A DNA stretch of 61,254 bases from a virus. The notes beneath the pieces are model-generated. The model saw nothing but the letters and a program-made list of their open reading frames with translations, was not told where the DNA came from and did not search any database. The stretch lies in the IMG/VR virus record IMGVR_UViG_3300029787_000030, positions 1,806-63,059 of that record. One strand, 5' to 3'. The translations under genes were made by a program, and so were the position numbers. Each line of letters opens with the position of its first letter. Within the stretch, counting starts at the first letter, position 1. Below, in pieces: positions 1 to 8,527 of this stretch.

Positions 1-8
1 TTAATAAT

Positions 9-38
9 ATAGAGTAAGGGGCTATTGTCATACTCTAT
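9..38. promoter_or_regulatory. Left-end hairpin holding shared control element
   Basis: The arms ATAGAGTA (9-16) and TACTCTAT (31-38) form a perfect 8-bp stem. The 14-nt loop carries most of the 17-nt element GTAAGGGGCTATTGTCA (14-30). A 16/17 match lies on the minus strand at 55754-55770, over the start codon of the helix-turn-helix gene. CTATTGTCA (22-30) is also the core of the half-site found twice around 55752-55798. The element sits upstream of the rightward late operon and, if the genome is circular, upstream of the leftward operon. It is probably an operator or a divergent promoter element; its role is inferred from position and recurrence. Confidence 0.55.
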
Positions 39-92
39 TAATAACAAGTTTTTCCATGTGATAGTATCTTATAGACAAAAAGGTAAAACATT

Positions 93-356
93 ATGGCAAA
101 ACCTAAAAAGAAGGGTGGCCCTAAGCAAAAACTTAGTGCTAAAGCGGCGGCTGCAAAGAAGGCTAGGGACAAGAAAAGAGCAATGAGGGCTGATCGGCGT
201 GCAAAAAAGGCTGAAAATCAGCGAAAACATCGAAAAAACCCTTCGATGAAGGGTAAAGACTATGACCATAAGGATAAAAAATTTAAAAGTGTCAAGAAAA
301 ACCGTGGTAATGATGGTAAAGGCACTAAAAAAGAGCGTTTAAACATCAAAAAATAG
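93..356 (+). CDS. Small highly basic protein, first gene of the late arm
   Basis: An 87-residue, extremely Lys/Arg-rich protein with an Ala/Lys first third, a GKDYDHKDKKFKSVKKNRGN segment near residues 53-72 and a GKGTKKE tail. I recognise the KDYDH..F.SV..NRGN pattern from small proteins of marine phages, but no function is known to me. The composition suggests nucleic acid binding or a minor virion component. It is the first of about eleven tiny basic proteins placed on either side of the structural genes. The start is ATG with the leader AAAACATT and no Shine-Dalgarno. Confidence 0.75.
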   Translation: MAKPKKKGGPKQKLSAKAAAAKKARDKKRAMRADRRAKKAENQRKHRKNPSMKGKDYDHKDKKFKSVKKNRGNDGKGTKKERLNIKK

Positions 357-361
357 AAATT

Positions 362-901
362 ATGCCAAACGGTAAGAAAACAAGGACAGTTAGACAATAT
401 AAAACTGAATCAGGTGTTACTTATGAAATAATGCCTGATGGAAGTAAGAGAAAAATGAGTAGAGAAGAGGCTTCTTCAAATCCTGCAATAAATAGAAGTA
501 TTCATAGAGAAGGTAGTTTAGGTTCTAAAAATAATAATCCTCATCCTAGAGGTTCTCAAGCTGCTTTTTTGTGGAATAAAAAATATGGTGATACTCCTCC
601 AGAAATAACAATGTCAGAAAATGCTCCATCTGCAGCAAAGTTGAGAAATATGGACCAAATGGATATGCTAGATTTTAAAAATGAAGAATATATTAAAGAA
701 CAAAGAAGACAATCTGGACCATTTAAGAGTGTTTATGACATGACTGAAAATGTAGGTGATAAAGTAGTTGATAAAATCAATGTTTTAGGTGAAAAAGGTC
801 AAGCAAAACTAGATCAAGCTAGTGAAAAAATACAAGAAACAAGTGAAAAGCTAAAAAATCTTGGTCAAGGAGTAAGAGATAGAATAAAAAGAAAAGAATA
901 A
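362..901 (+). CDS. Hypothetical late protein with C-terminal amphipathic helices
   Basis: 179 residues, not recognised. The N-terminus (MPNGKKTRTVRQYKTESGVT) looks like a short beta-rich basic module. Residues about 125-179 are a long charged helix with heptad-like spacing (DKVVDKINVLGEKGQAKLDQ), probably a coiled coil. It starts 5 nt after the preceding gene and its TAA overlaps the next ATG by one base (TAATG), so it belongs to the same operon. It may be a minor structural or internal virion protein; that is only positional inference. Confidence 0.65.
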   Translation: MPNGKKTRTVRQYKTESGVTYEIMPDGSKRKMSREEASSNPAINRSIHREGSLGSKNNNPHPRGSQAAFLWNKKYGDTPPEITMSENAPSAAKLRNMDQMDMLDFKNEEYIKEQRRQSGPFKSVYDMTENVGDKVVDKINVLGEKGQAKLDQASEKIQETSEKLKNLGQGVRDRIKRKE

Positions 902-1011
902 TGGTAGCTTTAATGAATACAGAGGATTTTGTTGCTATGATAGCTATATTAATAGTATTACTAGTAGGAATTGCAGCTTTGCATGTTATAATAAATGATA
1001 AAAAAAAGTAA
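901..1011 (+). CDS. 36-residue single-span membrane protein
   Basis: MVALMNTEDFVAMIAILIVL begins a 36-residue peptide with one hydrophobic helix (about residues 10-30) and a charged NDKKK end. Its start overlaps the previous stop (TAATG) and its own TAA abuts the ATG of the large fibre gene, so it is translated within the operon. Such one-span peptides with a short N-terminus and basic C-terminus can be pinholins or antiholins. A separate holin candidate lies at 8528-8974, so I only suggest a lysis or membrane role. Confidence 0.55.
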   Translation: MVALMNTEDFVAMIAILIVLLVGIAALHVIINDKKK

Positions 1012-4000
1012 ATGGCTAGAATTAGTACGTACGAGACAGATAATGATATAAATGAACTTGATTTATTAGTTGGATCTGAGCGTTACATAGATAGTGGTGT
1101 TGTAAAGTTTAGGACTAAGAACTATAAGGTAGGTGATTTAGCTACTTTCTTTGGTATCAGTGTAGGTGCTGTGAATACTTACTTAGGTTCTTTTAGTGAT
1201 GATGGTAGTTTTTCATATTCTAGTGCATTTGCAACAAAGATAACTACCACTACAGCAGCTCAAGGATTTGCCGCAGCTACAGATGTAACAGCGTTAACAG
1301 CAACTGTAACTACTAATAAGAACTCTGCAGATGCTAGCTTTACAACAGTAAACCAGAGTATAGCTACTGAAACATCGGCAAGATCAAGTGCTGTAACAAC
1401 TTTAACTTCATCTGTAAATTTAAAACCTAATATATTTAGGCAAACATCAGTTCCAACAGCATTAGCACCAAGAGATATTTGGTTTGATACAGATGATGGT
1501 AATAGGATGTATGTAGCCACTGCTGCTGGTGACGACCAAGTAACATCTGGTGAGTGGGAGGAAACAACAGATACTAGATTAGCCGCAGTAGTATCATCTA
1601 ATGCTACAGCTACAAGTAATATAACTACATTAACAAACGCTGATACAGCTAAAGCAGCACAGATAACAGAATTAAACGCTCAATTCACTTTTAGTGGTGG
1701 TGATATTACTGGTGTAGCTGACGCTTTAAACACTTCTATAAATACAGCTGTTAGTAATGGAACATCAGCTATATCTGTTTCTGTAGATGAATTAAAAACT
1801 CAATTTACTTTTGATGGAAATAATATAACAGGTGTTGCAGATGCTTTAAATACTTCTATAAATACAGCTTCATCTAACGCAGTAGCTGCCACAGCAACAT
1901 CATTAGATAAGCTAGAAGCTTTATTTACATTTGATGGTAGTAACAATGTTAATGGTTTAGCAGGTGGTACTACTATATCTTCATCTATAGCAACGTCAGA
2001 AACAAACGCTATATCTACAGCTAATAAAGCATCTGCTACTAGAGAAGATAATTTAAGTGCTAGTGTAGGTCAGTTGTTTGAGCAAACATCCCAACCAACT
2101 GTTACAGCTGCCGCTACTGGATCTGCAACTTTATCTGGATCTCATACTGCTACAAACAGTTTAGCTCATAATGCTGTAACTGGAAGTAGAGTATTAGGTC
2201 AAACAGTGACAGGTACAGGTATATCTGGAGATGTAGTTATAATAGAATTAACAGATGCTAATAATATTGTTATATCATCTCCGCAAACATTGTCTAGTGG
2301 TGTTACTTTAAATTTTGCAAAACCTCAAAGTCCACCAGATGGTAGTGTATGGTATGACACGACAGCTACAAATAGATCAGTAACAGATACATCAAACAAT
2401 ACAACAACTACATCAGTTCCTAAAAATGAATTATACATACTAAAATCTGGAAGTTGGGTTGCAAGTCCTGATGCAACTATGCCAACACAAGCTTCTGTAA
2501 ACACTGTTTCTAGTGCTACTGCAACTATAAATGGAAAGCTATCAGCTAGATATGGTATTAAAGTAGCTACTGGCAATGTGTTTGCTGGTATGGAACTAAT
2601 GTCTAGAGCTGACAACTTAAATCCTACAGGCTCTGGTAATGTTAGTGATATAGTATTTACAGCAACTAACTTTAAAATAAAAACAATAGATGGTAGTGGT
2701 GTTGTATCACCTGTTGCACCTTTTATTGTTAGCGGTGCTAATGGTTCTAATGTTATAACTATAAATGGAACACTTAAAATAGGTACTGGTACTTCGTTAA
2801 ATGATGTTGAAAGTAAAGCTAATAGCGCAACTCAAGCAAGTGATTATGGTACTATAAGATCAGTAGCAGCTGCAACTTCTGGAAATGTAGCTGGCTGGAA
2901 TATAAGTCAGTATAATATAAACTCAGGTGCTTCTGCAAACACAACTCAAAATATATCTGGTTATTCCGGCTCAGCTGGTATAATTATGAATTCTAATGGT
3001 TCTTTTCATTCACCTAACTTTTTTATAAATACTGATGGTAGTGCTGGGTTTAAAGGTACATTAACAGTTGGTAGTACTGATTTAACTACTAGTAATACAT
3101 TAAATGAAAATACTACTAAAGATAATGTAGGTTTAGGTAATGTTGATGATACATCAGATGCTACTGTTTTAGGTAATGCGGCTACAGCAGCAAACACTGC
3201 AGATAAAACTGAAGGTACAGTAGGCGGTTGGACTATTAACTCACAATCAATATTTTCAGGTACAGAAGATACTAGTGAATATACTACAGGTGGCATAACT
3301 ATTCATAGTGGTGGGTCAATACATTCTAAAAACTTTTATATAGATACAAGTGGTAATGCATTTTTTAAAGGAGATGTAACTGGAGCATCAGGTACTTTTT
3401 CTGGAGATATAACTGGAGCATCAGGTACTATCGGTGGTTGGACTATTGGTACTAGTTCATTTCAATCTTCTGATACGCTTTTTACTATTGACTCTACCAA
3501 TAATGCAATAACTTTATCAAATGCATCTGGTCCTCAAATAGAAATAACATCATCTAGTACTGTTTCAGATCCTTCATCTGCTGGTAATTCAACAGCTATG
3601 ACTGCAAGTTCAGCTAATAGTGAAGCACATAGTTTATCAGGTAATGGTTTTTTTACAGCTGGAGCAACTGATCTTAACGTAAGTCATACCCAAGTAACTG
3701 GTTTAAATGGAAGAACAATAACAATTACAGCTACTATTAGTGGTGTTATAATAAATAATAGTGCTGCTCCAACTGGATCAACATCAGCTGAAGTAGGTTT
3801 TAGAGTTAGAGGTGGTACTCAAACATATAACGTAACTACTATATTAGCAACATCTGCATTATCTACTGTTACTAGTAGTTCCTCAGGTGATACCTCTGTA
3901 TCAACGGTAACTAGAACTGTTTCAGTAAATGTTACATCAGACCCATTTTACATTGAAGTAAGACCATTTGTAAATAGTGCAACGTTAGTTAATTACCAAC

Positions 4001-4782
4001 AAGCTTCAGTAACTGCTAGCATAAAATATCCTGTTACGTCTAGCGTAAGTTTTATTTATGCTCCGCAAAAAGTAGAAATATCACAAGGTGGTTTTTTAGT
4101 ATCAAAAAATGAAAATAACTTTTTAATAGCTGATAGAAATGTAAGTAGTAGTTCTAGTTGGAGCAATAACTTTTTGCATACTAAAATGTATGCGTGGAGA
4201 CATGAAGGTAGATTATCTGTATTTGATGGTACAGGTACTGGTGATATAGTTGTTGGCAAGTCATCTCCTGATGGAAATGAAGATTATATAAGAGTTCATT
4301 CAACAGCAGCAGATAAATATATAGATTATGCAGGTGGTAATTTAAGATTTAGATCAGGTCTTACTGAAAGGATGAGACTAACATCTTCAGGTGCTTTATC
4401 AACATCTACTGGTAGTTTAGGTACATTATCAGATTCTAGATTAAAAGAAAATATAACTGATTGTACTAGCAAGCTACAAGACATACTTTCTCTTAGAGTT
4501 GTCAATTATGAAATTAAAGATGACAATGATAATGGTAAAATGATAGGCTTTGTTGCTCAAGAGTTAGAAACAGTATTTCCATCGTTAGTTGAAAAGACAG
4601 ATACTAGAGAATATGATGAAGATAATAATGTTACTTCAGGATATGAAGATCAAAGAAGTGTAAAAACAGATATGACTTTTGCTTTTTTTACTAAAGCAAT
4701 ACAAGAGCAGCAGACTATCATAGAATCACAAAAAACATTAATAGAAGACTTAACTGCAAGAGTAACCGCTCTTGAAGGTTAA
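1012..4782 (+). CDS. Giant tail fibre/adhesin with S74 intramolecular chaperone
   Basis: A 1256-residue Ser/Thr/Ala/Gly-rich fibre. The N-terminus MARISTYETDNDINELDLLV is a virion-attachment module shared with the 239-residue protein at 8981. Three imperfect repeats of the type QFTF.GG.ITGVADALNTSI lie near residues 222-325. Three GGWTI..I..GGSIHS.NFYID modules lie near residues 625-830. The C-terminus from S1140 is a peptidase S74 chaperone: S1140 and K1145 in SDSRLK match the Ser/Lys self-cleavage dyad of that family, followed by GFVAQELETVFPSLV and a terminal coiled coil. Known S74 proteins trimerise and then cut off the chaperone. This is the likely receptor-binding fibre. Confidence 0.9.
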   Translation: MARISTYETDNDINELDLLVGSERYIDSGVVKFRTKNYKVGDLATFFGISVGAVNTYLGSFSDDGSFSYSSAFATKITTTTAAQGFAAATDVTALTATVTTNKNSADASFTTVNQSIATETSARSSAVTTLTSSVNLKPNIFRQTSVPTALAPRDIWFDTDDGNRMYVATAAGDDQVTSGEWEETTDTRLAAVVSSNATATSNITTLTNADTAKAAQITELNAQFTFSGGDITGVADALNTSINTAVSNGTSAISVSVDELKTQFTFDGNNITGVADALNTSINTASSNAVAATATSLDKLEALFTFDGSNNVNGLAGGTTISSSIATSETNAISTANKASATREDNLSASVGQLFEQTSQPTVTAAATGSATLSGSHTATNSLAHNAVTGSRVLGQTVTGTGISGDVVIIELTDANNIVISSPQTLSSGVTLNFAKPQSPPDGSVWYDTTATNRSVTDTSNNTTTTSVPKNELYILKSGSWVASPDATMPTQASVNTVSSATATINGKLSARYGIKVATGNVFAGMELMSRADNLNPTGSGNVSDIVFTATNFKIKTIDGSGVVSPVAPFIVSGANGSNVITINGTLKIGTGTSLNDVESKANSATQASDYGTIRSVAAATSGNVAGWNISQYNINSGASANTTQNISGYSGSAGIIMNSNGSFHSPNFFINTDGSAGFKGTLTVGSTDLTTSNTLNENTTKDNVGLGNVDDTSDATVLGNAATAANTADKTEGTVGGWTINSQSIFSGTEDTSEYTTGGITIHSGGSIHSKNFYIDTSGNAFFKGDVTGASGTFSGDITGASGTIGGWTIGTSSFQSSDTLFTIDSTNNAITLSNASGPQIEITSSSTVSDPSSAGNSTAMTASSANSEAHSLSGNGFFTAGATDLNVSHTQVTGLNGRTITITATISGVIINNSAAPTGSTSAEVGFRVRGGTQTYNVTTILATSALSTVTSSSSGDTSVSTVTRTVSVNVTSDPFYIEVRPFVNSATLVNYQQASVTASIKYPVTSSVSFIYAPQKVEISQGGFLVSKNENNFLIADRNVSSSSSWSNNFLHTKMYAWRHEGRLSVFDGTGTGDIVVGKSSPDGNEDYIRVHSTAADKYIDYAGGNLRFRSGLTERMRLTSSGALSTSTGSLGTLSDSRLKENITDCTSKLQDILSLRVVNYEIKDDNDNGKMIGFVAQELETVFPSLVEKTDTREYDEDNNVTSGYEDQRSVKTDMTFAFFTKAIQEQQTIIESQKTLIEDLTARVTALEG

Positions 4783-4792
4783 AAAACTAAAT

Positions 4793-4833
4793 GAGTATGT
4801 AACTATACTCTAAGAAACCCTGTATATTACAGG
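4793..4833 (+). other. Two small hairpins after the fibre gene
   Basis: GAGTAT (4793-4798) pairs with ATACTC (4805-4810), and CCTGTA (4819-4824) pairs with TACAGG (4828-4833) across a 3-nt loop. Both fall in the 73-bp gap between the giant fibre gene and the next ORF, one of the longest gaps in the late arm. There is no T-tract, so they are not classic terminators; mRNA processing or attenuation is possible. Confidence 0.35.
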
Positions 4834-4855
4834 AATAACCAAAACCGTAAAAACA

Positions 4856-5158
4856 ATGACATACGCAATACACTATAGCTCTAATACATGGAGCAACAAC
4901 CAACAAACACAATTAACCGATGAAACTGTTAAAGATCAGTTAGAGTATATTTCAGATAAGACAAACTGGAGGATAGTTCAACTACCTAATGGATTTTATC
5001 AAACCGAGTACAAAGACATGCAAAACGATAAGTTTTGGCATGATGTAACCAGAAGGGAAACACTGGAGAGCGCTGAAGCTGCAATTGATGGTAGCATCGA
5101 GCATTATAAGAAAAAGCTTTCTTTTTTAGAAGGTCCAAAAGTAGTTAAAACATTTTAA
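4856..5158 (+). CDS. Hypothetical 100-residue late protein
   Basis: A 100-residue soluble protein starting MTYAIHYSSNTWSNNQQTQL, with mixed charge and a helical C-terminal half (SAEAAIDGSIEHYKKKLSFL). It has no membrane segment and no motif I can name. I have seen similar small proteins beside fibre genes of marine phages but cannot give a function. It starts 73 bp after the S74 fibre gene, beyond two small hairpins, and precedes two tiny basic proteins. Confidence 0.7.
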   Translation: MTYAIHYSSNTWSNNQQTQLTDETVKDQLEYISDKTNWRIVQLPNGFYQTEYKDMQNDKFWHDVTRRETLESAEAAIDGSIEHYKKKLSFLEGPKVVKTF

Positions 5159-5170
5159 ATTATAAAAATT

Positions 5171-5293
5171 ATGCCAAACGTAGGAGGAAAAAAATATCCT
5201 TACACCAAAAAAGGTAAGGCGGCTGCAGCTAAAGCTAAAGCTAAAATGAAAAAGAAAACAAATAAAAAGTCAAAATCATCTAAGTTTCAATAA
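5171..5293 (+). CDS. 40-residue Lys/Ala-rich protein
   Basis: It begins MPNVGGKKYPYTKKGKAAAA and continues with KAKAKMKKK and a Ser/Lys tail, ending ...KFQ. The GGKKYPYT.KGKAA pattern is one I recognise from tiny proteins of marine phages; the role is unknown. The strongly positive charge suggests nucleic acid or capsid association. The leader AAAAATT before ATG matches several neighbouring genes. Confidence 0.6.
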   Translation: MPNVGGKKYPYTKKGKAAAAKAKAKMKKKTNKKSKSSKFQ

Positions 5294-5305
5294 AACAATA
5301 AAATT

Positions 5306-5380
5306 ATGCCATACGGAAAAATGAAAAAAGAAAAGCCAAAAGCTAAAAAAATGAAAAAAGCTGGCAAGAAAAAGAAGTAA
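5306..5380 (+). CDS. 24-residue Lys-rich peptide
   Basis: MPYGKMKKEKPKAKKMKKAG followed by KKKK: about half of the residues are lysine. It sits 12 nt after another basic peptide and 29 nt before groEL, with the local AAAATT-ATG leader. It is too short for homology reasoning. The leader and the clustering with similar peptides are the evidence that it is translated. Confidence 0.45.
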   Translation: MPYGKMKKEKPKAKKMKKAGKKKK

Positions 5381-5409
5381 TATATACATAATCAATTTAA
5401 TTTAATTTA

Positions 5410-6966
5410 ATGGAATACAATCAGCCTAGCGAGATTGTCAAAGATTTAAACTTTGGCGACTCAGGCAAAAACAGAATATATGCCGGGGTGAATAAACTTG
5501 CTGAAGCAGTTAAATCAACCCTTGGTGCATCTGGTAAGTGCGTGATTTACGAAGATGCTAGAGGTAAACCAGTGATCACAAAAGACGGAGTAACCGTAGC
5601 GGAATCGGTTGTCTTGTTTGATCCAGTGGAGAACATAGGAGCAACTCTTATTAAAGAGGCTTCTAGGAACACTGTAAAAGAAGCAGGCGATGGCACAACA
5701 ACAGCCATCGTCCTTGCTCAATCATTACTAAAAGAATCAACTTGCTCTACAGATAATATAAGGCAAGTTAAGTTAGGTATTGAATCAGGATTAAAAAAAA
5801 TAAATACCTATTTAAATAAAAAAAGTATAGATGTTGATAATGATATGCTAGATAGCGTAGCAACTATATCATGTAACAACGATACTAATCTTGGTAGTAC
5901 AATAGCTGAAGCTTACAAAATAGTAGGTAAAAATGGTATTGTGCTAATGGAAGAATCAGAAGATAATAATACATATGTCGAAACTGTAGATGGTGTACAG
6001 CTTGAGTGTGGATTAACATCACCTCACTTATCAACTGATAAAGACAAGCAGAGAGCTGTTTTAGATAAACCTCTCGTGCTTATAGTAGCTTCAATGATAC
6101 CTAACATCCGAAAGATACAAAACATCTTAGAACACGTTATAAAGGGTCGTAGAAGTTTGTTAATAGTAGCTGACATAGAACAATCAGTTAAAGCAGCTTT
6201 ATTAACTAATAAGGTCAAAGGAAATATCAATGTAAACATTATTGATCCACCTGGATTTGGACCTACTAAACAAGAAACAATAGAAGACTTAGCTTTCTTG
6301 ACCGGAGCTAAAGTTATTAATGAAGAACTAGGTGATGATATGGACTTTATTGATCCTAGTGTTTTAGGTGAAGCGGTTAAATCAGTAACAGATAACAGTA
6401 GTACTGTTCTTACAATAGAAGATGTACCTGATTTAAGTGATAGAATAGAGAGCGTTAAATCTAAAATAGAAAAAGAAAAAGATCCATTTATTAAAAGAAA
6501 AATAGAACAGAGATTAGCGATGCTATCAGGCTCTGTTGGAATAATAAAAGTAGGTGCCGACTCTAAGGTTGAAATGAAAGAAAAAAAAGATAGAGTTGAA
6601 GATGCAATATATGCTGTTAAAGCAGCACTAAAAGAAGGTATTGTATCTGGTGGAGGCATAGCACTCCTCAACGCTTCACAAAAAATCAAACCTATTAATG
6701 ACGGCGAAAGAATTATTTTGGAGGCTATTAAAGCTCCTTATAACACTATACTTGATAATGCAGGTATGGGAGATACAGTAACACCTTTAAAAGAAGGTTA
6801 TGGTATTAATGTTATAAACGGAAAACAAATAAACATGGTAAAAGGTGGGATTATAGATCCTGTACTTGTTACCAAGACAGCATTAAAAAACGCGGTTAGT
6901 GTAGTTTCTACAATTATATCTGCTGATTGTATTATCTCAAATGTAAGGTTAAATGCAAGCAATTAA
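5410..6966 (+). CDS. groEL: Phage-encoded GroEL chaperonin
   Basis: 518 residues, close to cellular GroEL (about 548). Catalytic and nucleotide motifs are intact: ITKDG at 56-60 (Asp as E. coli D52), GDGTTTA at 93-99 (D87 equivalent), VEDAIYAVKAALKEGIVSGG around D398, and PPGFG in the apical domain. The apical substrate-binding patch differs: the E. coli GYLSPYF stretch is GLTSPHL here. The C-terminus ends without the GGM-repeat tail. ATPase activity is therefore likely, with altered client choice. It overlaps groES by 14 nt and lies among late tail genes, so its clients may be virion proteins. The first ~270 nt are clearly GC-richer than the rest. Confidence 0.95.
   Translation: MEYNQPSEIVKDLNFGDSGKNRIYAGVNKLAEAVKSTLGASGKCVIYEDARGKPVITKDGVTVAESVVLFDPVENIGATLIKEASRNTVKEAGDGTTTAIVLAQSLLKESTCSTDNIRQVKLGIESGLKKINTYLNKKSIDVDNDMLDSVATISCNNDTNLGSTIAEAYKIVGKNGIVLMEESEDNNTYVETVDGVQLECGLTSPHLSTDKDKQRAVLDKPLVLIVASMIPNIRKIQNILEHVIKGRRSLLIVADIEQSVKAALLTNKVKGNINVNIIDPPGFGPTKQETIEDLAFLTGAKVINEELGDDMDFIDPSVLGEAVKSVTDNSSTVLTIEDVPDLSDRIESVKSKIEKEKDPFIKRKIEQRLAMLSGSVGIIKVGADSKVEMKEKKDRVEDAIYAVKAALKEGIVSGGGIALLNASQKIKPINDGERIILEAIKAPYNTILDNAGMGDTVTPLKEGYGINVINGKQINMVKGGIIDPVLVTKTALKNAVSVVSTIISADCIISNVRLNASN
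5430..5700 (+). other. GC-rich island at the 5' end of groEL
   Basis: The line starting at 5581 has 28/60 G+C by hand count, against 13/60 for the line starting at 5761. The reading frame is continuous. The island covers the ITKDG and GDGTTT motifs. It is one of five similar patches in this window. The edges are approximate. Confidence 0.5.
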
Positions 6967-7210
6967 TTATTACCTAGTTGTAGATGATATAAAAGAAGAG
7001 CAAAAGAAAATTGCTGGTCTTATATTTACAGAGAAAACAGATGTTGATAACCGCTATACCAAAGCTAAGATAATTAGCTGTGGAAATAAAGTTGAAGGTG
7101 TTAAAGAAGGTGATGTAGTTTATTATGATAAACATGCAGGTCACAGCATAACACACGATGAGAACTTTTACAAAGTGATTAAAATCGTAGATGTAGTATT
7201 AGTAGAATGA
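6953..7210 (+). CDS. groES: GroES-type co-chaperonin
   Basis: 85 residues (cellular GroES is about 97). The N-terminal strand YYLVVDDI is followed by a mobile-loop-like segment with IAGLIF (GGIVL in E. coli). Then come AKIISCGNKVEGVKEGDVVY (EVLAVG...VGDIVIF equivalent) and a final beta strand VIKIVDVVLVE. The roof hairpin between CGN and EGD is shortened. The start lies inside the end of groEL (14-nt overlap), and the stop overlaps the next ATG (ATGA), so all three genes are translationally coupled. It should cap the phage GroEL or the host GroEL; which one cannot be told. Confidence 0.85.
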   Translation: MQAINYYLVVDDIKEEQKKIAGLIFTEKTDVDNRYTKAKIISCGNKVEGVKEGDVVYYDKHAGHSITHDENFYKVIKIVDVVLVE

Positions 7211-7647
7211 GGCTAAGCTCATCAGATTTACGTGAAATGAATTTATTTAAGTATTACAGGCTTGTTAGAAAATGGGCTTGTAAGACTTATAATTTAAAAG
7301 ACGCTGATTTAGAGTTACTTATATATCTAGACTGTAAAGGTAGATTTACTCGTAACGAATTTATGGAAGGCGCTTATACTTATACATGGGATAAGCATAG
7401 ATGGGAGAGGTTAAAGCGGCAAGGCTGGATTGAAGTATGGAGACAAAGAAATAGAACTACTATAAAGTATAGTATATTTAAAACTTCATTTAAATGCAGT
7501 CAGTTAATAAGCAGAATATATAGAATACTTTTAGCAGAAGAAGACTTACCTTTTTCAGACAGAAGTGTTTTTCATAAAAACAAATCATATACAGATAAGG
7601 TTATGAATAAGGCCATAGATGATATGATTAAAGACAAAGAACGATAA
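7207..7647 (+). CDS. Winged-helix-like protein
   Basis: 146 residues. KDADLELLIYLDCKGRFTRN, then DKHRWERLKRQGWIEVWRQR and TTIKYSIF resemble a MarR/PadR-like helix-turn-helix followed by a wing (two strands around WIEVWRQRNRTTIKYS). The remainder is basic and helical. It is coupled to groES by an ATGA overlap. It could be a late transcription regulator or a DNA-binding virion or packaging factor. The family was judged by eye only. Confidence 0.6.
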   Translation: MRLSSSDLREMNLFKYYRLVRKWACKTYNLKDADLELLIYLDCKGRFTRNEFMEGAYTYTWDKHRWERLKRQGWIEVWRQRNRTTIKYSIFKTSFKCSQLISRIYRILLAEEDLPFSDRSVFHKNKSYTDKVMNKAIDDMIKDKER

Positions 7648-7657
7648 ATATAAAATT

Positions 7658-8524
7658 ATGAGCGTACCTGGTAAAAAAGAAAAAGAAGAAAATGCAGAAG
7701 TAACTCCAATGAGACCAACTCGAGAAGAATATTCTAGTAATTTTTTTCAAAATCTTTATAGCGACACTAAAAATTTTCTTGGAAACCAATTTCCTTTTGG
7801 TGGACCATTAATTGATAGAGCTAACTTAGAAATAGATAAAAAAGCTTATCCAAAAAAATATTTTGGTACTATGGATGAGCAAGGTAAAAAAAGTAATACT
7901 GATAATGGTATTAAGGTAGAACAATTAACAAATGACAATAACATTTCTAACAGTGAAACAACATTAACTCCAGAAAAAAGAAGCTCTAATTTCAAGCAAA
8001 CAGCAGATATGGGTAGATCTTTTGATTTAACTGGAAACGCTTTTGATTCGGGTGCTTTTAGTTTTATTGATGATCTGGGTGATAACTCTGAAGAACAATT
8101 AAGAAAAGTTAATGCAACAGAAGATGCGGCTATTGATCAAGGATATAAAGATGCAGTTGAAAAAACCACTACTGAATCAATGGGTGCAGCTAAAGCAGGT
8201 GAAAAAAATAGATTTTCAAAAACAAGAGGAGGTTTATTTGGTAATTACGGTAAAGAAGTTACAATAAATAAAATAGTAAATCCTGAAACTGGTAAGGTAA
8301 GTAGAGAAAAATTTGTTGATGGTAAGTATGTGAGTAGTACAGCTGAAAGAAAAAATTTTAGAAAACAAAAAAAAGAAGGAAGACAAAAAGGTAGACAGCA
8401 AAAAATATCTGACATAAAAGATAAAGTAACAGGTGTTTTTGAAAAATCTAAAAAAAATAGAGAGGAAAGACAACAAACTAGATTAAACAAAAAAAATAAT
8501 AAATTTACAGGTGGTTTATTTTAA
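7658..8524 (+). CDS. Hypothetical polar, Lys-rich late protein
   Basis: 288 residues, highly polar with low-complexity stretches. It contains EEYSSNFFQNLYSDTKNFLG near residue 25, a central SFDLTGNAFDSGAFSFIDDL, and a strongly basic C-terminal quarter (NFRKQKKEGRQKGRQQKISD). There are no membrane segments and no enzyme motif. The likely disorder and basic tail suggest an internal or minor virion protein. It starts 10 nt after the winged-helix gene and ends 3 nt before the holin candidate. Not recognised. Confidence 0.65.
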   Translation: MSVPGKKEKEENAEVTPMRPTREEYSSNFFQNLYSDTKNFLGNQFPFGGPLIDRANLEIDKKAYPKKYFGTMDEQGKKSNTDNGIKVEQLTNDNNISNSETTLTPEKRSSNFKQTADMGRSFDLTGNAFDSGAFSFIDDLGDNSEEQLRKVNATEDAAIDQGYKDAVEKTTTESMGAAKAGEKNRFSKTRGGLFGNYGKEVTINKIVNPETGKVSREKFVDGKYVSSTAERKNFRKQKKEGRQKGRQQKISDIKDKVTGVFEKSKKNREERQQTRLNKKNNKFTGGLF

Positions 8525-8527
8525 AAT

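Noticed and set aside
1660-2000. Tandem repeat in the giant fibre as a possible CRISPR-like or DNA repeat
   Set aside because: Repeats are in-frame protein repeats of fibre type, imperfect at DNA level, with no spacer pattern.
6024-6689. 221-codon open frame on the minus strand inside groEL
   Set aside because: Antisense to a well-supported chaperonin; sequence is a Ser/Leu/Ile-rich shadow of GroEL codons with no leader or motif.
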